This document shows positions 44,405-53,375 of a stretch of 64,000 bases of DNA, in pieces. This DNA comes from Alloascoidea africana (lineage: Eukaryota; Ascomycota; Alloascoideomycetes; Alloascoideales; Alloascoideaceae), in the NCBI GenBank assembly GCA_030581615.1, contig JAKTTT010000049.1, positions 84,945 through 148,944 of the forward strand, given 5' to 3'. Below the pieces are notes generated by a model. That model made no database searches. It saw nothing but the letters and a program-made list of their open reading frames with translations, and was not told the DNA's origin. Each line of letters starts with the position of its first letter. Within the stretch, counting starts at the first letter, position 1. The translations under genes were made by a program, and so were the position numbers.

Positions 44405-45063
44405 ATGGTAAGATCATAAAGTTTGCTTGTGCCGTTATACAATATATGCTAAGCTATAACCTCTAGTCTTCGTCATTGTACACTTTCTCGGAAGAAACTA
44501 AAACAAAGCTTCGGAAGTTTAGGTTCAGTAGTGCAAGAGCCTCTACTTTACAAGCTGTTGTTTGTAAGTGGCCAATCTTTCTCACCTATTCTCCTTGCCA
44601 ATTGGTGATATGGGAATGAGTTTTGTTTAGGATATGCATGTGGTGTATCTTTGCAATCAAGATGCTAATAAGATTGTCAAACGTTAGATGAGATTGATCG
44701 AAAAACATATGAGATCAAAGCAGTTTCGGATGTCATAACAACTCTTGAAGACTTGGCAGATGAAGTGCCTGATAATACCCCACGATATATTGTTTTATCT
44801 TATCCGCTAGTGCTAAAGGATGGCAGACAATCAACCCCATTAGTTCTTGTCTATTACAATCCTCCAACATCAACTCAAGAGTCCAAAATGTTGTATGCAC
44901 AAGCTCTGGAGCTGTTTAGAGAAAAAGCTGGGGTGTCGAAGTAAGTTTTGTTCCTTCCTGAAGTTACAGTTATGAATGAGCTGTTCTAATACCTCTTTTA
45001 AGAGTGCTTAATGCTGGCGACGAAGATGATCTATTGGAACTCTCAGAACAATTCGAGACTTGA
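44405..45063 (+). CDS. AIM7: AIM7/GMF, actin-depolymerising-fold debranching factor, four exons
   Basis: Exons 44405-44407, 44467-44563, 44688-44940 and 45003-45063 give 137 residues (yeast Aim7 is 149, human GMF 142). The first coding exon is the ATG alone. Glia maturation factor binds Arp2/3 and removes actin branches at cortical patches. The joined sequence reads SSSLYTFSEETKTKLRKFRF, then SSARASTLQAVVYEIDRKTY over the exon 2-3 junction. PRYIVLSYPLVLKDGRQSTPL, VYYNPPTSTQESKMLYAQA and LFREKAGVSKVL (exon 3-4) follow, in GMF order. It diverges from NUP159 with about 360 bp between the start codons. Confidence 0.92.
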
Positions 45064-45375
45064 CTGGTTGCGCCATTACTCTAATAGAATACCATTCTGA
45101 GTGTGTAATCATGTATGCTCCTCAAAACGCCATTAAGTGCGTTATCGTAGAGATGGCGTAGAAGTAGAAACATCCAAGGACATAAAAGGGCCGGAAGCTT
45201 GTTCAGGTATGTAAGGGAATGGTGGGCACTATTCTCTCTATCTAAGAAAAGGAAAGGCTCCTCCACCACCTCCGATCCCCATTCTAACGTCATACAAACA
45301 CAATTACACCTACGGGATAATTTCAGCATTTGGCCCAATAACACCTTTACTCCTCGCCAATCGGCACAAAACAGA

Positions 45376-46332
45376 ATGACAAATCCTGTTACTGGTCAAA
45401 GCGACTCTAGTGGTCCACAACCAAACGGTGAAGAGAAGCAAACAAAGAAATCCAATCATCCAGATTTCCGACAAGTCGAGGCTGCCAGACCTCAGTTTGA
45501 GATCAACTGTGAATGGCATTTCACGCAAACTGTTAACCCCAACTGGAAAGCGGGTAGTGGTTCAAATGTGATTGTGTCCGACAGTAAAGAAAAGCTCGAA
45601 GTTGACCCGTATGAAGCAAGCAGAAGCCCTATCGATAACTACAAACTATTGATTTCGGGAATAGTCCCTAGACCTGTAGGTTCACCACCTGATGATGTCA
45701 TTCGAAAAATAATTGGGCTTACATGCTAACCTGAATCATAGATCGCTCTCGTCTCGACGATCTCGCCAGATGGAGTTAAAAATTTGGCTCCGTTTAGTTA
45801 CATGAACGTTGTTAATAATGATCCTCCGATATTTTGTATCGGGTTCAGCGAAGGAACTGGCGTAAAGAAGGATACATGTCGAAATATTCTTGAAACAGGT
45901 GAATTGACCATAAACATAATGTCGGAATGGTTTGTCGAAGCTGCAAACTACACTTGCACAAATTGCCCTCCAGAGGTAGATGAATGGAAACTATCAGGTC
46001 TGACTCCATTACCTTCATCAAAAGTGAAACCATCCCACGTCAAAGAGTCTGCTTTCTCGATCGAGGCCAAACTTTTGCATAGCCATAACTGGAAGTCACA
46101 TTCTGATCCTACCAGGATCACGGGAACTCTATGCATTGTGGAAGGCATAAATTTCCACGTTTGGAAAGATGTGGTGAACGAAGATGTCAATCTAATTGAC
46201 CTGGGAAAACTGAAACCTGTTTCCAGACTTGGAGGAATTGGTTACGGAAGAGTCATAACAGGTTATGAGATCCCAAGACCTGATTTCCAAACCGAGTCAA
46301 ATAAAGACGAAGTCAGAGATCTGATAGATTAG
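45376..46332 (+). CDS. Flavin-reductase-like FMN-binding protein, two exons
   Basis: Exons 45376-45675 and 45742-46332 encode 296 residues. The 66-nt intron has a GTAGGT donor and a GCTAAC branch; splicing joins IVPRP to IALVSTISPDG, restoring the family's strand. The split-barrel FMN domain runs from NYKLLISGIVPRP to RVITGYEIPRPDF, with LAPFSYMNVVNNDPPIFCIGF as the FMN-phosphate region. These proteins (DIM6/NTAB type) are flavin reductases or oxygenase partners; the substrate of the fungal group is not established. The first ~100 residues form a hydrophilic N-terminus containing PQFEINCEWHFTQTVNPNWK, conserved in fungal members as I remember them. It follows AIM7 on the same strand by about 310 bp. 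Confidence 0.85.
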
Positions 46333-46853
46333 TTTGTAAGGATCTACCCCGGGAGCAGCTTGATCTAAACAATAGTTAACTATACTCTCGAGCAATAGAG
46401 GCTTTATTGTCGATTATAAGTACCCAGAAGATACATTATCGTGACGTTCAATTGAAGTCTGATGTTCAGTATATGGTGGCCATTAGTGCTATTGACACGT
46501 ATTGCTATCCGAATGTTGTCAATTATATCGGACAAAAAGTGGAGTCATAGCTAAACTGCCACCGTTGTATGTGCTGTTAACACGAACTGATGTGGTCTGT
46601 GAGGCAAGGGTGCTTATGAACAAACCGATCCTATCGCCGTTTAGTACACCTCCACAGGCTGAAACCTAATACGTGTTTGAAGTTTTCGTGATGGTGGCGG
46701 TGGCCTGGCTGAGGACGCCACCATTTGCCATTTTACGAGTCTCCTCTGTTCGATTGGCACTGTAGAGGATGATATATATTTTGTACGTCTCGCCAGGATC
46801 GATCAATCTCGTTTGGAAGAATTGGAAAATCAATCATAAACTGAAACTTTAGA
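46333..46853. other. Intergenic region
   Basis: 520 bp between two plus-strand genes; no gene recognised. Confidence 0.35.
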
Positions 46854-48263
46854 ATGGCTGTTGAAGAAGGAACAACTCGAGATCTCGTGGGAAACATCGC
46901 AGGCAAAAGCAAGAAGGTTGAGACAGCCGAAGCCAAATTGGGCGAAGAGTTCGTTAATATTGTTTCTCAAGGTGACCAGGAAAAGAGAATCGGCGCACTT
47001 GAGAAAAGCCAAGAACAATTGGAGAAGAACGATCAGAAAGTCCTTGAAAAACTAGATGCGCTCACCGATCTTCTTACTTCGGGATCGACAAGTATTGCTA
47101 ATAGGCAGAAGACTTTGCCTGGTTATGGGGAAGAATCGTTGGAGATGCAGCACCGAGTGCAAAACTTTTTGACCGCCATGTCCCTTTACTTTGGACAATC
47201 GGTTCAATTCCTCACTGGGAGTTTGAAAGAGGTACAAGGAATCAGTGCGTCCGTTGGTCCTTTGGCAAAGAGGACATCCAGGCTGCTTCAAGATAGACTG
47301 GGAAATTATCATGAAGTTGTGAGTTTAAAGTTAAATTTGAGAATTGGAAAGACTTGTTCTAATTGGTCCCGATCAAGAGTGAATTACCTGAAGAATACAA
47401 AAAACTTGAGCAAAAGGTTGATGCCTTAAAATCTACTTACAAGAAGATTCTCGCTGTAACGTATGTGGTTTAGCGAATCGTTACAGTAAGACGATGATCT
47501 AAATTATTTTTGATTTAGATCGATTTATGATTCGGAAGGATATGACTACCCTTCTAATTTGGTAAGTGGAAATACATCCATTGGAGGCTTTATACTTGCT
47601 TCCCAAACAGCTAACATTTCTTTATAGAAAGAGACATTCACCAACTTTTCAATGAGTCTTTCGGAAAAAGTACAGGGCCTTTCTGTTGCTAAATCAAAAC
47701 CAAACGGAGAACACAGATTGAATGCTCCATGGTCTGATCGCAATCCCAGGACTCTTAACCACGCGATCAGCAGAGTAGCATTATCGTCAAAGAGTGAATT
47801 ACCAGAAGGCATGCCCATTCTTGGCGAGGCCCTTGAGAGATTAGGCACGATTCAAGACTCGATTGGCCATGCCCATCTTATACAGGATGAGTTTATGAAA
47901 AAAGACTTTAACGAAGGTTTGAATAAAGTCCTCTCTATGAGGTTTGAAAACGTTGCACAAAAGAAGAGAAAAGTTGAAAAGGCAAGGCTAGATTTTGATA
48001 CGCTGAGGGCTGACCAAATAAATACAGAGACTGAGAACTCAGGTGAAGCCAGCGCCAAAGTTGAAGCTGCTGAAAAAGAGTTTATCGAAGCCATCACCGT
48101 TGCAAGCTCCGCCATGAACAAGTTGGTAGAATCCTCAGAGTCTATTCATTTCTTATCACGCTTGGTTAGCGCCCAGTTAAACTTTCATAAGGCGGCCTTC
48201 GAATCCCTTTCAACGCTTTTGCCACAAATTGAAGAATTGGAACGTTCAGCGGGAATGTTCTGA
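46854..48263 (+). CDS. GVP36: GVP36-like BAR-domain protein, four exons, with N-terminal coiled-coil extension
   Basis: Exons 46854-47318, 47378-47460, 47519-47561 and 47628-48263 encode 408 residues. Gvp36 is a yeast BAR protein of Golgi vesicles and endocytic membranes. From MSLYFGQSVQFL (residue 109, ATG at 47178) the protein follows Gvp36: LAKRTSRLLQDRLG, then EVSELPEEYKKLEQKVDAL joined by splicing, VTSIYDSEGYDYPSNL, NPRTLNHAISRVALSS and a long helical C-terminus. Starting there it would be 300 residues, near yeast Gvp36 (326). The 108 residues before it are a charged coiled coil (EKRIGALEKSQEQLEKNDQKV) in the same open frame that I do not recognise. Either the gene starts upstream and has an extension, or the extension is a separate unit. 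Confidence 0.78.
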
Positions 48264-48615
48264 ATTTCTCCATCACTTCCTTGAACCCTTAAGCATCATC
48301 TTAAGGGTCTTGTGTCTAATTTTTAAAAGCTTAATTGAAAAGAACTTGATGAAAGTTCGACGTTTGGTTTCTAGTAAAGGGCATTATTCCGTGGAAGAGT
48401 TAGAACTTTTTCTTTTTTTCAAATTTGATCCGTTATCTGATTTTAACCGCTAGGGTCGCTTTTTCTTGGCTTGTCCTACAGTAATACAAATTAAAAGGAT
48501 ATGCTTTGTGCATAAATTTTCATTCAAAACTACAAACTAAAACGGCAGAATTTTTTTTTAGTTAACCGCAAAGCCCCAGTGGCTTGAACTTTACAAGTTC
48601 TTTAAAAAGTGCAAC
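48264..48615. other. Convergent 3' flanks of GVP36 and CTR
   Basis: 350 bp of AT-rich sequence between converging genes; the small open frame at 48229-48453 is not supported. Confidence 0.35.
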
Positions 48616-49215
48616 TCAGTGAAGACTTCCACAACTGAGACCCCCTGAAGTCATTTGGAGCCCTCTGGCTATACGGTTGAAGAGCAAATCCCCAAATGCG
48701 ACACCCAGGCAGACAGCAAAAAAATAGGTCAAGACATAAGTCATCGCGGCCAGCATAAGAATATATCCGAATACCGCCATTAAAAAGTATATGACCAATC
48801 TAATTAGTTCTTTGTACCAGATAAAAGGATCCGCAAAAGGGCCAATTTTAGGAGCTTGATTTTTCCTATTTTCTTCGTCTTCACACTCGCAATCAGGAAC
48901 AGCGACTGGCGATTTCCAGACTATCTGTTCTAGATATGCATTGAGAAAACCAAGACCTCGAAACGCAAAAGCGGTGAAGAAGAGCACACAGAAAATACCA
49001 AAAGCAGCACCACCGTTTCCTGCATATAACTGCTTGAAGATAACGGGGTAGTCATGGTACTTCGTGGTGAGATACATATTCATGCCCGAATGGCCCATAT
49101 CTCCCATATCCATGTGACCCATATGACCCATATGATCCATAGAAGTAGAGGTGGCTGAAGGAGCACTAGTCATGGACATGTGCATATGGACATGTGTCGA
49201 GGTGGCTGACTCCAT
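48616..49215 (-). CDS. CTR-family copper transporter
   Basis: 199 residues, single exon. CTR proteins are trimeric Cu(I) channels in the plasma or vacuolar membrane. The N-terminus is Met/His-rich (MDHMGHMGHMDMGDMGHSGMNM), the copper-collecting region. Three membrane spans follow: about 65-85, then after a hydrophilic loop with a Cys pair (PDCECED) two close spans. The second has the pore motif M-x3-M (MLAAM) followed by TYVLTYFF, and the third has G-x3-G (GVAFG). The C-terminus ends SCGSLH, with a cysteine. Size and the Met-rich start suit a Ctr1-type importer as well as a Ctr2-type vacuolar exporter; I cannot decide. Confidence 0.92.
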   Translation of the reverse strand: MESATSTHVHMHMSMTSAPSATSTSMDHMGHMGHMDMGDMGHSGMNMYLTTKYHDYPVIFKQLYAGNGGAAFGIFCVLFFTAFAFRGLGFLNAYLEQIVWKSPVAVPDCECEDEENRKNQAPKIGPFADPFIWYKELIRLVIYFLMAVFGYILMLAAMTYVLTYFFAVCLGVAFGDLLFNRIARGLQMTSGGLSCGSLH

Positions 49216-49463
49216 ACTGGGAACGTTCTGGTTGAAATTTCTAGTTTTGGTCTAACTTTTGAGTATCTGTAACAATTCTTCCACCACACCACAAACAGAG
49301 GAGATAATCTGTATTACCTCAAGCCAGCGAAAAATTCAATCACCAGGAATAAAATGGGGAAACAGAAATCATTTTATATACAAGAACAGAGACAATAAGC
49401 TTTTCCGGGGCTGGCAATCTGTGTCCGAAGTTGAGGTTCTTTTGTACCAAAAGCCCAAACAGT

Positions 49464-49470
49464 TTGCTCT
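49464..49470 (+). promoter_or_regulatory. Possible Mac1-type copper element
   Basis: TTTGCTC, the core of the yeast Mac1 (copper-starvation) site, occurs about 250 bp upstream of the CTR start. Only one copy was seen, while Mac1 promoters usually carry two, so this is weak. Confidence 0.2.
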
Positions 49471-49936
49471 TCTTTTCAAAATCAAGGCCATATACCGGCC
49501 ATTAAGCTCACAGCTTGGGACCAAAGTGTCTTATTAAGGTGTGAGAGCCAAGCCCGAGATATGGAGCGATTAACCCGATTCACCAGCAAAGTGTCTCATC
49601 GCGAAGCCGCTGTATGCGCGAGACCGCCACAAATAAGCCTCCCGTGATCTGTGCCGAGATGTACCGTGGTTCCGCGTAAACGCCAGTCCATTGTCTTCCA
49701 CGTGGGTCAAGAGTCACATGCCAGAAATGGAACTTTGGCGATGACATGGAAGCTGGCTATTATAATTTTGGGTGCTCAACATTTTTGGCCCTTCCGCCGT
49801 GTATTTGACCGGGAGTAACTCCGAGTATAAGAATCATTCTTCTACTACTTATTCAGTACTCTGCTCTGAACTCCCGGCATTATCTTCTCGAGGCCTATCT
49901 TTGTGCTTGATCAAGCGCCAACTGAACCCTGCCAAA

Positions 49937-51646
49937 ATGACGGGAGACAATGAGATTGTTATCAGTGAAAGCAACACAAAACTTGCCAGCTTATCTTCAA
50001 GTCAGGGAGACTTTAATGACAATACTGATGGGGCAATAGAAACTCCCAAATCTCGAGCATCTTCAGTGGACTCAACATTCTCTGCTTTCAGCGAGGACAA
50101 AGATGAAGAAGGTTCTGACCCATTAGGCAGGTCTTTATCAACCGTGTCATTATCTTCAATCGACGAACCCTTGTTTCTCTTGGATCGTCTCCCCGTATTA
50201 GACTTCCTTGATACATTTGCCACGCCAGCAGCCAAGTTGTCACAGCGGATTAACAGCTCGGTCAGGAGGAGGTCTCTTAAATTTCGAAATCTTGCCAAGA
50301 AACAAAGGCTTCGTCTGAAAGGTAAAGAGGAAAACTTTGAAAAACTCTTCAATCAGTTTGCAACCCAGATTGAGAAACTGGATCAAAGGCTGAGCAGTAC
50401 AACAGCGATCTCTAAGACGGAAAAAATTGCGTTTGCATTGGGTCTCTCAAATGTCTTTGTGGGCGGATACATTATTGGCCACGTTCCCCAATTTTTCCAC
50501 ATTTTTTACACGCTTGAGATGCTTATCTTAATGCCGATCAGGATATACACGTACAAAAAAAAGTTTTACCACTTCTTTTTGGCTGATCTCTGTTATTTTG
50601 TGAATTTACTGTGTCTTTTGTTTATTTGGGTGTTCCCAATGTCTGAAAGACTGTTCATCAGCTGCTATGCGCTAACTTTTGGCACGCTTTCCTGGGCAGT
50701 AATAACTTGGAGAAACTCACTTGTCTTACATTCGATCGAGAAGACAACAAGCACGTATATCCATATTCTGCCTCCCGTCACCTTTCATGTCATAACTCAT
50801 GAAATCACGTCTGAGGTGAAAGCCATGCGGTTCCCTGGCGCAAATAAAGTTGTTCATTGGCGGTTTATGCAAGGGCTTTTGTGGACAAGCGTTTGTTACT
50901 GGGTATGGCAAATGCTATATCACTATTTCATAACGATCAAGAGAAAAGAAAAGATAAAAGCCGGAACTGTCACGTCTTTTGAGTGGTTGAGAAGATCTTA
51001 TAGCAAAACTCTGTTGGGAAAGTTTGTAAATGGTCTGCCTGAGCCACTTCCAGTGGTCGCGTTCTCAACAATTCAGTTTGGTTATCAGCTGGCGACTATG
51101 GTACTCTGCCCGATTTGGTATTCTAACATTTACTTATCCACAATGTTTTTGTCAGCGATCTTTTTGGTTGCATCTTACAATGGCGCAACGTATTACATCG
51201 ACATTTTTGGCAAACGATTGGACAAAGAGGTACTTCGTTTACAACAAGAAATCGCCCAGCTTCAAGCTTCAAACATGAATCTTAAAATGGAGAAAGAATC
51301 GTTGGAAGAAAAGTGTAGTCCTATGACATCTCCTACAAGCAATCAAGTTAATGAGCAGTTTGACTGTGTTTCTTATGAAGATGAAGAGGCCCAAAATGTC
51401 ATTGTTCCGATTAGCTTAAACTATGAGAACGAGTCGGCGTATGATAGAACCGAGAAACTCTCGACCACAGACATAAATCACAGCTCAAGAAGTATTGACA
51501 GCGAGAGTCTTCCTGATCTTTCATCGCCTATGACGCCTTCCTTTTCTTCGGAGTCGAATGCCAAACTTCAGTTGTTGCCAGGGTTTTTAAGTTTACAACA
51601 GAAGAGACATTCTCAAACTTCCAATATGGAAGATGAATCAATATAA
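49937..51646 (+). CDS. GPC1: Glycerophosphocholine acyltransferase GPC1
   Basis: 569 residues from ATG 49937 (context CCAAAATG); the frame is open upstream to 49772 but has no earlier ATG. Gpc1 acylates glycerophosphocholine with acyl-CoA to lysophosphatidylcholine, part of phosphatidylcholine turnover. The N-terminal ~150 residues are Ser-rich and disordered, then a basic helix. The conserved multi-span core begins at KIAFALGLSNVFVGGYIIG and continues through FHIFYTLEMLILMPIRIYTY, then HFFLADLCYFVNLLCLLFIW and HILPPVTFHVITHE, the blocks of the former DUF2838 family. The C-terminal ~140 residues are a coiled coil and Ser-rich tail. A CACGTG lies at 49699-49704. Confidence 0.9.
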   Translation: MTGDNEIVISESNTKLASLSSSQGDFNDNTDGAIETPKSRASSVDSTFSAFSEDKDEEGSDPLGRSLSTVSLSSIDEPLFLLDRLPVLDFLDTFATPAAKLSQRINSSVRRRSLKFRNLAKKQRLRLKGKEENFEKLFNQFATQIEKLDQRLSSTTAISKTEKIAFALGLSNVFVGGYIIGHVPQFFHIFYTLEMLILMPIRIYTYKKKFYHFFLADLCYFVNLLCLLFIWVFPMSERLFISCYALTFGTLSWAVITWRNSLVLHSIEKTTSTYIHILPPVTFHVITHEITSEVKAMRFPGANKVVHWRFMQGLLWTSVCYWVWQMLYHYFITIKRKEKIKAGTVTSFEWLRRSYSKTLLGKFVNGLPEPLPVVAFSTIQFGYQLATMVLCPIWYSNIYLSTMFLSAIFLVASYNGATYYIDIFGKRLDKEVLRLQQEIAQLQASNMNLKMEKESLEEKCSPMTSPTSNQVNEQFDCVSYEDEEAQNVIVPISLNYENESAYDRTEKLSTTDINHSSRSIDSESLPDLSSPMTPSFSSESNAKLQLLPGFLSLQQKRHSQTSNMEDESI

Positions 51647-52075
51647 TCTGATAGATTGTTGTTGACTTGGCTTGAGGGTGTTTATTTGGGGGGGACTTCA
51701 ATGAACTATTTCATCGTTATTTAAACGGGTGCTATTCTTTTCACATTATCATAGTTAATAGTGATTTACATAAATGCGAGGTTTTTTGGGTGTAGACTCC
51801 TAAAAGAATAATACTGGAAACTACTAGATACAGAGGACCTTTTCTATTGTAGAAAAGAAACAAACTAAAACTAGTTCAAAACAGCAAGTCAATAAATCCG
51901 ACTCATTTTAATTTGAATAGTTTTTAGCCCTTTGAAATACTGATCAGACATAATGGTCTACCAAGTAAATGAGGAGATCAAAAAATCAATTTTATGGAGA
52001 TTCAGGATACCGAAATTCTCCCGTCCTTGCATCTCCTTTTCGTGTGAGATTAACTACTCCATGGTTCAAAAAGGT

Positions 52076-52239
52076 GAAAACAGTAAGGGTCTCAGTCGAA
52101 CACGTATTTGAATTGGGGAAAGCTGAGCTTCTACCTCAGCAAAAGTCCAAAAAAAGAGTTCTTGCGGTAGAAATCCAATTTACCTCGACCCGCATTGATA
52201 ATCTCAAATGCGTGTACCACTGAGACCCTTACTGTTTTC
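52076..52239. repeat. MITE-like 164-bp inverted repeat
   Basis: The 36-bp left arm (52076-52111, GAAAACAGTAAGGGTCTCAG..) matches the reverse complement of the right arm (52204-52239) at 33 of 36 positions. The interior has no coding capacity and contains a small hairpin (GCTGAG..CTCAGC near 52121-52139). Size and structure suit a miniature inverted-repeat element. A clear target duplication was not found. Confidence 0.7.
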
Positions 52240-52250
52240 ATGGAGAAATA

Positions 52251-52278
52251 GCTTACTAGACCCTGCTTACTAGACCCT
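52251..52278. repeat. 14-bp tandem duplication
   Basis: Two perfect head-to-tail copies of GCTTACTAGACCCT, starting 12 bp after the MITE-like repeat. Confidence 0.85.
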
Positions 52279-52312
52279 CTGTCTGGAACCACCAATCTCC
52301 TGTTACTGACGG

Positions 52313-52570
52313 TTAATGAATGAAAGAAGAACTTTTCCTGAAGAGCAATGGTATGCATAGTGTTTCGGTTGCATCAACATTGTAAAGATGGCGATGCCGA
52401 GTAACATTGTCAGGAATGACTAATATGCGAACCAACTCCTTGATACTTGCTTTATCAAAAGGAAAATTTCTCCTAACACTCGTATCATTCATACGGTTCA
52501 GGTCGAAACACGCATCTGGTACCAAAGAATTGGTGTTTAAAGTCCTGACGGAGAGTGTTGAGATACACAT
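52313..52570 (-). pseudogene. Probable PIF/Harbinger transposase fragment
   Basis: The minus-strand frame reads FDLNRMNDTSVRRNFPFDK, then IKELVRILVIPD, then TETLCIPLLF. This follows the N-terminal pattern of fungal Harbinger-type transposases (FDLxxMxDxxxRxxFRFxK, IxxLxxxLxIPD, EALCIxLxRL). The frame then ends, and no DDE core was found downstream. A second short stretch (start about 52708, MGIEDEYTHIISPEDEEYEE) lies upstream in another frame and may be an earlier piece. It looks like a decayed relic. The family call rests on pattern memory only. Confidence 0.45.
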
Positions 52571-53375
52571 TAATAACCAAGCGAGTAAGCATGTGCAGAC
52601 GGCGATAAAATTGGTTTGGTTTCACCTTGAGATCGTCCTTCTTATCTCTTCGTACTCTTCGTCTTCTGGGCTAATGATGTGCGTGTACTCGTCTTCTATT
52701 CCCATGTTTAAGGTTTATGTTTACATCTAAATCTACCAATTTCAGGAGCAAAAAGGTGTATGGGTGTATACTTAGGTACCAATTGAGTCGCAGTAGATAA
52801 TTCAAGTTAAAGTTAGTTTTTTTATCGGGTGGCGTTGTACTTGTTGGATCCTTAAATGTGTTCAGAGCAAGTCGAAAGTCTAACACTCTTTCAAATCTCA
52901 CTTAAGTGGCAGGCTTGATAATAACAAATTTTTATTTCTCTGCATTCTAGTAAGCTTTATTTAGCCGATCTAATGCCGAGTACTGCATGACGGTCATTTG
53001 CCAAAAACTCAGCAATGTAATCACTCCAAGGCCAGGAAATTTACCCGTATCACAAAAGTGGCCTGGTCAACAAAACTTGACATACAAGCCCTCTAATGTG
53101 GCTTTGTTTTGGTTCAGATCTTGGTTCTATTTCGAACCTTCAATCTACTGCATGATGTACCAAATACTCAAATTTTGGTCCGTGCCAACACTCTTCTTTC
53201 CTGATATGATCTTAATAGATGTAACAAGTTTGCCTTTAGGCTTGCTCTAGGAAAGTAAAAAACTCCTGCACCTGAAAAGTGCATTATAAACATTGGTGTA
53301 TGTTTTAATCTCTACAAGAGACTACTAAACCACTCAATACAATAAAGACCATCTTTTGTAGTCCATGTTCTTTTA

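Larger units (their letters stand above)
51647..53375. other. Gene-free region with transposon remains
   Basis: 1.7 kb between two converging genes. No intact gene. It holds the inverted repeat at 52076-52239, a 14-bp tandem duplication at 52251-52278 and the probable Harbinger relic at 52313-52570, each listed separately. The part at 52900-53375 shows nothing recognisable. Confidence 0.4.
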
